Source of the DNA: Antilocapra americana
Taxonomy: Eukaryota; Chordata; Mammalia; Artiodactyla; Antilocapridae
DNA length: 64,000 nt
NCBI GenBank assembly: GCA_007570785.1
Contig: ML662449.1
Span: 10,801,907-10,865,906, forward strand
Direction: 5' to 3'
Positions 54,900 through 64,000 of this stretch are shown one piece after another. The first letter of the stretch is position 1; the number at the start of each line of letters is the position of its first letter. Both the position numbers and the translations under genes were made by a program. The notes under the pieces are model-generated. The model searched no databases and was not told the origin of the DNA. It saw only the letters and a program-made list of their open reading frames with translations.

Positions 54900-55838
54900 A
54901 ACTATGCAGCCCAAACCACTTTGGCAAGACAACCCTGCTGGTGGAATATACTGTACCTTTCTGCATGTGGTAAGGATGTATAGAAGTGTACACACTTCTT
55001 GCAACAGCAGACCATCTGAACTCATTCTACTGTAGCCTAGCTTCTGGCTCAGGGATGCCAGAGTAACCTCTGATAACACAGCCATAACTTTTGTTTACAC
55101 TTGTCAATAAAAACCCACTTTCTACCAGTCCTGAGGAGGATATAAGCATCAAGGAAGGGGGTTCCCATCTTAGGAAGTATCCTGGGAGAATCTGTTCTAG
55201 GGTAGCTCACCTGAGACCTTGAGCCTAAAGTCACCCGCTAAGGTTCCTTGATGAAGAAACACAGCAAGAAAGTTTTTACTCAGCACTGTTCAGAAACAAG
55301 ATGCTGGACCTCCAGGAACCTATGAACAATAGAGAAAATCCAGATACAGACACGTAAAAAGTATGTGTTAGAGGAATCAAGATGGAGGCAGTCTTTTCAT
55401 TGGTACCCATGAATGCATACAAATGCGAGCACATACACAGGACTCTGGTTTTTCTCCAACACAACCCATTCTGTACACCACTGTTTATCCATGATACTTC
55501 TCAACACCATGTTCTTCATGCTACTCTATAATTTGGAGGAAATTATACTGCCTAGAGGGTAGAAGTGCAAATTCCTGGCAGGAAGAAGGCAATGTTTTCC
55601 CAAGTCCTCCTATTTGGCCAAGGGACTCTCATCTGTTGAATCCTACCTTAGTCTGACATCCCTAAAACACAGTGCTCCAGACAACCACTACCATTAGATC
55701 ATCACTGACAAGGGAGTAGAAATATGCTTGCCATACCTGGTTTAAATTTAAATGCTCACAATTTGCTTATATTCTCCCCTAATAAGGCTTTGTTCTCTAC
55801 TTACCATTAATATATTGAATTAGTCATTCATTGATTCA
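54900..55838. other. Unassigned, probably single-copy
   Basis: No family recognised. 54900-55260 contains an AATAAA hexamer (55108) and GC-richer blocks but no convincing LTR. Confidence 0.35.
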
Positions 55839-55839
55839 G

Positions 55840-56230
55840 CATATTGTTGACTGTGTATAGTGAGATGGGGGAACAAAATTGAAACCAAGAAGCCTAGATT
55901 AGAGGTCACGTCACGTGAAGGTAGGAAGGGAGAGATGGAAATAATTTGAGAATGAGGATGCAGGCAGATGATCAGGTTTGGAAAGGAGAATAGATGAGTA
56001 TGGGTTTGGGCATTTTTTGTGGGAAATTTCTTATGATAATCAACTGGAGATATCCACTAGGCATCTGGGTAGAAAAGAAGGCATGGGCTCAACGTACAGA
56101 TCAGGGAGTCATCAAAGAAATTGTGTGGGCTGAGAAAGCTGCCTAGACCAAACCTGGAAGCATAGCAAGACTACCAGGTCTGAGGAAAGGTGAGAGAGAC
56201 ACGGAGGAAGGTAAGGGAAGGAGATGAAGA
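55840..56230 (-). repeat. Possible ancient L2/CR1-type relic
   Basis: CATTCATTGATTCAGCATAT at the left, then ACTGGAGATATCCACTAGGC ATCTGGGTAG and GATCAGGGAGTCATCA resemble a reverse ancient LINE consensus. The family is uncertain. Confidence 0.35.
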
Positions 56231-56606
56231 TCTGAAAGAGCATAGAGCCAGGGCACCTAGAGAAGAAGAAACTTTCCTTTTAGAAGAAACAGACATAAAA
56301 CATTTTTTCTTTAATTCACAAATTACATCAATGAAACAATCCAAAATATTCATTGAGGGTACATGTTGAAGAAATAACAAATTTTACAAGTGATTGTCCT
56401 CACCTTTGAAGACCTTGCGTCCTGGAGAGGTGTGCACCTTAGCAAATACAACATAAAAGCATCTTATTTCTCACCAACAGTGACTAATACCTATGGGTTG
56501 ATTACAGACAAACTCCTTAGTTAATGGTAGAAATGAACAAAAGACTAGTGATGAATCTGCATTAGAATTTTGATTTTTTGTATATGTGGGTCTGTCCCTT
56601 AGCATG

Positions 56607-56815
56607 GGCTTCCCTGGTGGCTCAGTAGCAAAGAATCTGCCTGAAATGCAGAAGAAGCAGGTTCAATTCCTTGGTCAGGAAGATCTCCTAGAGAAGGAAA
56701 TGGCAACCCACTCTAGTATTCTTGCCTGGGACATCCTACACACAGAGGAGTCTGGCAGGCAATAGTCCACAGGGTCACAAGAGTCAAATAGAACTTAGTG
56801 ACTAAACCATCATCA
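56607..56815 (+). mobile_element. Bov-tA SINE with perfect duplication
   Basis: GGCTTCCCTGGTGGCTCAGT to GACTAAACCATCATCA, flanked by perfect 12-bp TCCCTTAGCATG copies at 56595-56606 and 56816-56827. A head and body of normal length. Confidence 0.95.
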
Positions 56816-56827
56816 TCCCTTAGCATG

Positions 56828-57640
56828 ACGAGAAGTCAGAAGGAACATTACCCCCTAAAAAGCACACACTGAAGTTTAAGTTTCCAGAACATGACTTGGT
56901 CCAAATAGAGTGTTTACTAAGGACAGCTGAAAGCAATACAACTGGAAGGCCAGTCTGAACTGTGATCAAAGAAAGTGGGAAAAGGTCAAAACTAGAGAAG
57001 GCGTGTCAGACAATCAGGTCAACAGGATGAAGCCAGGCCCTCAACAGGTAGCTGAGCCAAGGATTAGAAGTCAGAAACCAGGCAAACAGTCGGGAAACAG
57101 AACAAAGACAGAATACAATGAGGGCCAGAGAAAAGGGACAGGAAAAAGGCACCAGTGTCAGAGATGCGTCAGAGATGGAAGCTGCCTCATGGCTCAGGAA
57201 TATGCGTGATGGCCTTGAGAAGTGGCAAGATGGGATCAAGGGGCTAAAACTACCTGCTTCTGCAGTTCCAGGTACAGCATGAAGATCATGCAGCGTTTTG
57301 GCTGCCACCCAACTCCACCCTCCTGGGGGCCGTGTCCCATTTTTCTGCTGTAGAGTCTCTGATAGGCCTGGAGTGAGTGTGTCTGCCTCTGGCCAAGGGC
57401 AGTGCTTTCCTTTTGTTTCCTAGGCTATAATCACTGTTAAAGACTAGGTGTGGATGATCTATTTGTAAATGTGTAATAGAATGTTATTAAGAAACAGGCA
57501 TGTCTCCACATAATTACTTAAGTAAATGAATGAAATAAACCAACACTTACCAGACCGCTGAGAACTGGAGTCATATGGAAATGTTTCATATTGTAAGGGA
57601 GGGTTGTGAAAGATTCTTTGTGGTTTTTCTCTTCTACTCC
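56828..57640. other. Unassigned, probably single-copy
   Basis: No repeat recognised; several frames on both strands at 57003-57308 without domains. Confidence 0.4.
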
Positions 57641-57649
57641 TTTGATTTA

Positions 57650-57763
57650 CTTTTAATTTTTTTTTTTTTCCCTTTCAGGTTAAAGCTGACTCCACATCCT
57701 AAGGGACCAACACAAGCCATCAAGTTAAATGATGTCCCTGATAGCCCTGTGGATCAATAGTTA
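57650..57763 (+). other. Splice-acceptor-like tract with short open frame
   Basis: A long T-rich tract ending TTTTTTTTCCCTTTCAG (about 57679) precedes a frame of 26 codons (LKLTPHPKGPTQAIKLNDVP...) ending in TAG at 57758-57760. It resembles a terminal exon, but I recognise no protein and there is no supporting upstream exon. Confidence 0.15.
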
Positions 57764-58190
57764 TATAGGCCTATTCCTCATCTGAGCTCTGTCAGGGCCC
57801 AAATTATACACTGTACATGAAAACCACCTCCTGGATTTACTGCCTTGCACCCCTATGCACCCCCCTACTTCCTCAGTCATAGCAGGTGGCTTATTGCCCT
57901 GCATTTCTTTCTTTTAAGCTTTAACTAAGTCTTTGCTGCTTGCTGATTTCTCAACATTTCCGAAATGCAGAGAGGCAATTAGCCAAGTTCTCTTCCCTTT
58001 CACAAAACAGCCATGATTTCTTTGAATTCCAAAGAAACTCTTCAATGTCCTTTTTCTCTTCCAGTAGTATGAGAATCTTCCCATCAAATGATATATAACT
58101 GGCAAAGAGATTACAATAGCATGAGGAAGCAGACAAGAACTTGGCCTGCAGTGTTTTTGGTCCCCCTAGGATAACCTACTAGAGTCTAGA
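57764..58190. other. Unassigned interval
   Basis: No repeat recognised. Confidence 0.4.
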
Positions 58191-58194
58191 CTAT

Positions 58195-58355
58195 CAGCAT
58201 TAGTAAGGGAGTGGCTGATGAGTCAAAATATCTAGTTACACTTCTGATACCCAGGCCCCGGGGTAAATCACCTCACCTTTCTATGCCTTGGTTCTTCTCT
58301 CTCTTAAATGGGAATGATTTCACTTCCTCACATTACCTCCAAGATGATATTAACC
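58195..58355 (+). repeat. MIR SINE relic
   Basis: GTTACACTTCTGATACCCAG, GTAAATCACCTCACCTTTCT ATGCCTTGG and CTTAAATGGGAATGATTTC in forward MIR order. Confidence 0.65.
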
Positions 58356-58359
58356 TAAA

Positions 58360-59010
58360 TCTAATAGAGTATATGTGAAACATATCATATTTGGGGGAGG
58401 GAAAGTGTCCCATAAATTCTAGTTTCTATTATTTAATATTTCTATCTGAGATGGATCTGGTCTCATGAATCACTTTATAACAAACTGGACTTGAACTATA
58501 TTGAACTGTTTTTGAGCTTTCTAATCTCCCAATTGTGTCAGATGTCTAGAATTATAGCCCTCTGAAACAGTGTGTGAAGCGTGCTTTATGATATGGAGAC
58601 CGACTCTTGTCTGGTTAAAAGACAGCGTCTCATGGTTTTCTAACCAGTGTCCACCACAAGTTCACCAGAGGTCAGTCTGGGAGCTAGATTAATGAGTTGC
58701 CTTACTCCCATGAACTGTGATCTTCAAATTTCTCTCAGTTTGACCCATCTCTTATCCTTTTATGTATGTTCTTGGGACATTTCTGTTTAGCAAACAGCAG
58801 TAACACTCATCACTTTAATTATGTTTAAAATAAACAGACAAGAGATCCTATGTTCCGTTGATCCAAATAGATGAATATCGTTTCAATGTACAGTTTTCCC
58901 CTGCCCTTGTGCTATTGTAAATACTTTTTTTAAACTCTAATGCCCAGTTACCCACATGCTGACCCAGTTATAGTCTATCCTGTCTAGTTTTATTTTAACA
59001 GTAAGCTGTT
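58360..59010. other. Unassigned, probably single-copy
   Basis: No repeat recognised. Confidence 0.45.
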
Positions 59011-59011
59011 T

Positions 59012-59205
59012 ATTTTTTTAAATATATTTATTTATTTTCTTTACATTATTGTGTTGATTTTGCCGTATTGATATGAATCCGCCATGGGTATACACGTGTT
59101 CCCCTTCCAGAACCCCCCTTCCACCTCCCTCCCGATTCCATCCCTCTGGGTCATCCCAGTGTACCACCCTGAGCACCCTGCATCATGCATCAATCCTAAA
59201 GAAAA
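59012..59205 (-). mobile_element. Bovine L1 3' UTR fragment, antisense
   Basis: T-rich tail, TTTTGCCGTATTGATATGAA, GCCATGGGTATACACGTGTT, CATCCCTCTGGGTCATCCC, GCATCATGCATCAATCC. Same 3' UTR type as the L1 at 28-791. Confidence 0.9.
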
Positions 59206-59209
59206 ACAA

Positions 59210-59828
59210 TGCACTCCTCTAATTTCAAGCATAATTCACATTAGCTACTGTACTCCTGCATCCAATTATATCAACCCAATGTTTTCCACACCGTCCTATT
59301 CTGAGTCCCTCTAATACTTCATTGTGACCTGTCATTTAGCTCATCTTAACCAACATTTAGTTAGCTAATTGAAAATATTTGAGTACCTTCTATTTCTAAA
59401 TCTGACTCAGCTATAAAATTGTGGGGAAGTGGTCAGTGCTGCTTTTGTATCTCCGGGACCAAACCACAGTTTTGTGGTCATGTGTACTGGTCAATTTCTA
59501 TATGCCTGAGTTTAATCAGCATTCAATTTTGCAATCTGTGCAGAAAATGAATTACAGATTTCACTGACTCTCCTGCTTGTAGGACATAAGGATCCTTCTC
59601 ACTGCTACTCACAGATCATTTCCCCAGGGTTCTCGAGCACTGGTAGGGACCTCAAGGTCTAGATTGGGTCCTGTGGTCTCTGCTGTACTCCCCAGTGAGT
59701 ATCATCACATACCAATGGCCCCCAAGTCTTATTCCTTGTATATGTTGAGCATATTCCTCCTTTTCTCCACCTCTCTGGATTATTGTAAGACTCAAGTGGA
59801 GTAATAGAATAATAACTAACATGCAGAA
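59210..59828. other. Unassigned, probably single-copy
   Basis: No repeat recognised. Confidence 0.45.
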
Positions 59829-59836
59829 CTTTATAG

Positions 59837-60056
59837 GGCTTCCCTGATGGTTCAGATGGTAAAGAATCTGCCTGCAATATAGGACACCTGGGTTCGATCC
59901 CTGGGTCAGCAAGATCCCCTGGAGAAGGCAATGGCAACCCACTCCAGAATTCTTGTCTGGTGAATTCCATGGACATAGGAGAGTGGCAGGCTATGGTCCA
60001 CGGGGTCCCAAAGAATCAGACATGACTGAAGCGACTTAGCATGCACACACAAAGGG
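59837..60056 (+). mobile_element. Bov-tA SINE
   Basis: GGCTTCCCTGATGGTTCAGA, GGTTCGATCCCTGGGTCAGC, GACATGACTGAAGCGACTTA and a (CA)n tail. Flanked by CTTTATAG at 59829-59836 and 60057-60064, an 8-bp duplication. Confidence 0.94.
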
Positions 60057-60064
60057 CTTTATAG

Positions 60065-62870
60065 AATTGAAGGTGTCTTTTCTTAAAAGTGGGGAGGGGG
60101 AGCCTTGAAAATGTAAGTCTATTAATAATAGTAATAGTAAATAAATGCTTTATTCAGTTTTTCCTCTGTTCCTGGGGGATCAGCTCTTCTGAAATACACA
60201 TCGCTGAATGAGTTCCCCATTTGTTCTCTAAGTTCAAAAGATTTCAATTTCCTGACCATGACCAAGCCATCAGAATAGAATCTCTCTTTATCATTTGGAT
60301 TGACTTGCATTCACTGATATCACACTGTAACTGTGGAACATCTCTAAGTTTCTTATTCTGTTTAATAGCTACATCATTGTGCTTCTGAATTGGCAGAAAG
60401 CTCAAAGTTAGCCATGCACAGCAAATGGCTTATGAAGTGATACTGACCCTGATGTCTGATCTTAAACCCCGAAGTCAGTGCTATTTAGTTTTATCATTTA
60501 TGGATTCAGTCCACAATTACAGTAGACCAGGCAACTCTCCCTGAAACAGTCCCTGCTTTAGGAGTTAGCCTTTAATTTGAAGGTATTTTCCCCAGCTGAA
60601 AGTTGTAATAATGCTCCATTCCATCTGGCAACAAAACAAAGAACTGTAGGATTTATAAATTGACAGATCCTCTAATAAGTATGAGTGAGTGATCAAATTT
60701 GCATCCTTTTATGTGACTAGGTACCACATCTCATCATCTATTCTGACTCTGGGGCCTTATTAATAGCCAATTTGCACACAAGCATTGGCATGATGACCCA
60801 AATCAATCATAACCACAGTGGAAAATGCTCCACAGGACAATTACAAAATTCATCAGCACCCAGAATGTACAGATATGGCAAGCTATGAAGGTCACCCACC
60901 TGAACAGGCCACCTCCTAATTTCTAAAGGTTGACCTGTCTGACAAAATAGAGGTTTGTGCCCTTCCTCTCTGGTCTGAAAACATCCCTCACATAGCAGCT
61001 TGGTCAATAAAGAGAATGACTTTCCCAAACAGAGATTTGACAGGAGACAAAAACCAGGGGTGTTTCTGGTTGATTTAAAAGTATTCATTGAAAGGTCCTG
61101 GTGGTAAATGCATTTTGTGCCCATTAGATCATGTGTGGTATGGAGACAGGAACTACAATCCTTGTGTTGACATGTAAAGAGATGTCCACTAGAGTAATCC
61201 TCTGGTCTCACAGTCATGGGCCACCCCTTACAAATAGTTCATGAATGGAGGGTGAAAAGTATCAGTTCACACTGCTAAGTTAGGAGAAAACTATGAACCC
61301 TAAAATTTGGTCTCTTTCCTCTCCTCTTTCTTGGACCAGAGTTTTGCTGCAATCCTACATTAGTATATATGCTGTGAAAATGTTAATTTTCCTTCAAGTG
61401 GGCAATCTTAGGGTCTAGACTGGAGAGAAGGGCAGCAGAGCATATTAACAAGCCCATCTGGTTGCATATTTATATAACGGCTAAAGTTAACCATTTGATT
61501 TCCATCTGACTGGCTCCTGTGTTGATCTTCAGTTGGCTTTGATTTCAGGCAAGGAAGAGAGGAGTGTTATTTATGGGCTCCTTTCAAATCCCAACAGCTT
61601 CATTACATACCCATAGGACTTGTGGTAACATTAGTTGATAAAACAAACTAACCCCAACATTTCACAGACTTGGAACAACAAACTCATGTTAACAGTTCAA
61701 TTTAGCAATTGAGCAGCTATCCTCCAAGGAGTGAATCAAAGCCTGCCTCCTTTCATGCTCAGGTTCTATTATCTTCAACATGCAGTTCCTAAAGCCACCA
61801 AAAAGGTCAATGTCATTCCAGAAAGTCAGAGGAGAAGCGTGCTTAGAAGATACAGTAGGAGGATTTTAGGGGCCAGGCCTGCAAGTGGTACATGTCACTT
61901 CTCCTCACATTTCTCTGGCTAGAACACAGTTACTTGGGCACAATAGGAAGGCTGGAAAACGTATTTGATCCATATGCTCAGGAAAAAGAGGAAATGGATT
62001 TGGTGAGCACCTAACAAGCTTGGCTACAATAGCAGTCTAGGGAAAACAGAAGGCCAGGTAATTAGGTTTCAGATCATTGTCAGAAGTTCCATTTGGATGG
62101 AGATGCCTCAAGAATAAACTATGTGAGAATTTTCCAAAAATTTCCTCTATGCAATGTACACTGTTATTAGACAACCTATCAAATGTCATTGAGACTTGCA
62201 TTGTCTACCACAATTATACCCTTTGAACCCACAATCCACCTCTATGCCACATCACCTGTACTGAGGATGCATAAGATCCTGGCACCCCAGACTTCTTAGA
62301 CTCCTGGGCTTCATCCCACCTTGAACCCCATTTCCATCTTGATTGCCCAACTCTCTGCTTTTTGCTTCATCCCCATTCGTGGTGTGACCCCTAAATCTCT
62401 CCTTGGATTTGACCCTGATCTTTTCCTTTCTATCTGTTGCCCTAATGATTAGTACTCAAACCTCAGACTGAGGTTTGTGGCCACTGACAGTGACAAATCA
62501 GCTAATTTCTGGTCTGAGTCACCAGACTGAGCCTCAGTATCAGCCCCTCAGACCTTTTTCTACAGACAGAAGAAGGCATGTATGCTTTAGGAAAATATAT
62601 TTTTCATGCCTTACAAAATTCCCCACCCAGCCAGATTTTTAATTTTAGCTGATAAAAAGCATTCTGTATGTAACCTGAAACAAACTTTATAATAATCCAA
62701 AGATGCTGGTACTGGTGTCATCCCCATGCTAACTAGTAGAGAAAAAAAATAGACTTAGTAAAGCATGGTATTTTAGGAAAATCACACTGAAGGGCTTCTG
62801 TTTGAACCCAGTTATTCCTTTCTCCTAAATTTAAGCTCTAGAAAAGAGCACTGATCATGGATTAGATGTA
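60065..62870. other. Long repeat-poor stretch; candidate conserved non-coding segments
   Basis: About 2.8 kb with no recognised transposon. Two AT-rich parts stand out: 60560-60830 (GATCAAATTTGCATCC octamer-like, AATAGCCAATTTGCACAC, AATCAATCATAACCACAG with a Runx-like core) and 61440-61720 (GCATATTTATATAACGG, CTTTGATTTCAGG, GTTAACAGTTCAATTTAGC). No exon recognised. Conservation must be tested. Confidence 0.35.
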
Positions 62871-62872
62871 GG

Positions 62873-63105
62873 CTTTCCAGATCACGCTAGTGGTAAAGAA
62901 CCCTGCCTGCTAACGCAGGAGACATAAGAGATGCAGGTTGGATTCCTGGGTCAGGAAGATGCCCTGGGGGAGGGCATAGAAACCCACACCAGTATTCTTG
63001 CCTGGAGAATTCCATGGACAGAGGGGCCTGGTGAGCTACAGTCCATAGGATCCCAAAGAGTTAGACATGGCTGAAGCGACTTAGCATGCATGCATGCGTG
63101 ACTTA
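62873..63105 (+). mobile_element. Bov-tA SINE
   Basis: CTAGTGGTAAAGAACCCTGC CTGCTAACGCAGGAGACATA head, CCAGTATTCTTGCCTGGAGA body, GACATGGCTGAAGCGACTTA end with a GCATGCATGCATGCGTG tail. Confidence 0.93.
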
Positions 63106-63359
63106 GGTGAGGCAGAAATACACCAGGTTAATAGCAGATTTCTGGGTGAATCTATTGATGTCAATCTGGTGGCTTCTCAAAGAGACAACTGCTAAAGGAC
63201 AGCATTATAGGTCAGTCCATTCATGGAGAAAACCAGACACCATCATTTCCGAGTACCCACAATCACAGTGCTGGATGGTTCACCCTGATGGGCTTCACTG
63301 TCCTTGACCCTTCTGATGATATGGCTGTTCCCTCCTTGTCCAAATCATAATACACTTTC

Positions 63360-64000
63360 TGTTTATTAGTCATGACTTAATTTTCCTGACAATGTGAGGA
63401 AATCTTCTCAGCCCCAAATGTCTGCCAATGATTTGTGGATGGCAGGTAAGCATGCTAGCAGGCTATATTTAATGTAATCTGAAATTTCATTGTCTTTCAG
63501 TAAAAGGCAGCTGTTTCCAGATGTCATGAATCAACCTTTATGTCTCACTGACGTGGTGTTTGCAGGAAACATCTTGCAATACTGTCATGTGTTTGGGGGA
63601 GTTTCTTGGACTCGACTATTTGCAAGTCAGAACCTGCTGCTTTCTAATGAATTGTTATTTGGATTGCTTCAGTAACCTCCTGTTCAGATATAACAATAGG
63701 TTGACAATTCCCTGGTTCAGCTGCCCCATTTGGTTCTCTCACAACCACAAAGCTGCAGCCCATTCAGTATCAGGAACTTTGAAAACATTTGCCAACAATT
63801 CAATCACACATCATCTTTGAAGAACACACTCCGTGAGAGCTAATTGGTGCTATTGTCAAGCCCAAGAACATTTTATTTGGTTTTCCTGGAATTACTTAAT
63901 TTTTCAAATCCTGAATTTCCTTCTATTTCTGTAATGTTTTGAGTACTGAGTTAATTTTTGTGTGCATTTGTCAATTATTCCCATCAACTTATCTTCACTT
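63360..64000. promoter_or_regulatory. Candidate conserved non-coding element (runs off the window)
   Basis: Repeat-free, CpG-poor sequence with a GAAATTTCATTGTCTTTCAG acceptor-like tract at about 63481-63500 and many AT-rich cores (ATTTAATGTAATCTG, GTCAATTATTCCC). Neither open frame (63490-63675, 63560-63820) shows a family signature. I favour non-coding regulatory sequence. Confidence 0.25.

Overview
This is a mammalian nuclear DNA window, almost certainly from a ruminant and most likely a bovid (cattle-like). The diagnosis rests on the repeats: many BovB (RTE-class) LINE fragments, tRNA-Glu-headed Bov-tA SINEs, a dimeric Bov-A2 SINE, CHR-type cetartiodactyl SINEs, and young 5'-truncated L1 copies with the bovine-type 3' UTR. 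No convincing host protein-coding gene, rRNA or tRNA gene or CRISPR array is visible. Nearly all open frames longer than 100 codons fall inside retrotransposons or other repeats. The window looks intergenic or deep-intronic.

Layout. 0-2.5 kb: two bovine L1 3' ends in opposite orientation, then a Bov-tA SINE. 2.5-13 kb: BovB copies, an old L1 carrying a nested younger L1, and a BovB inserted in another old L1 and itself interrupted by an L1 tail. 13-21.6 kb: mostly single-copy AT-rich sequence with MER5, MIR, L2 and hAT relics; 14.87-15.44 kb looks like a conserved non-coding element. 21.6-31.4 kb: a BovB with a 5' inversion inside an L2, a pile-up of five retroposons ending in a young L1 with a perfect 16-bp duplication (25.5-26.3 kb), a long ancient L1-type 3' UTR split by a hAT element, and a BovB with reverse-transcriptase remnants. 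31.4-46 kb: sparse repeats, including a BovB and a Bov-A2 that share one triplicated target site (34.76-35.53 kb), and a 1-kb L2. 46.3-52.9 kb: an ancient antisense L1 split by two SINEs, followed by a roughly 4-kb decayed ERV-L provirus with recognisable RT, RNase H and integrase pieces. 53-64 kb: scattered SINEs and largely unique sequence, with several candidate conserved non-coding stretches toward the right edge.

How the parts relate: BovB encodes the endonuclease and reverse transcriptase thought to mobilise Bov-tA and Bov-A2, whose 3' ends are BovB-derived. L1 acts independently. Every autonomous element here is truncated or mutated, so none can move by itself. The value of the window is its insertion archaeology: target-site duplications (TSDs), nested order, a twin-priming-like BovB, and L1 tails joined into BovB without TSDs. 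I found no evidence of an undescribed molecular system. Family names are from recognition of consensus features, without database searches.
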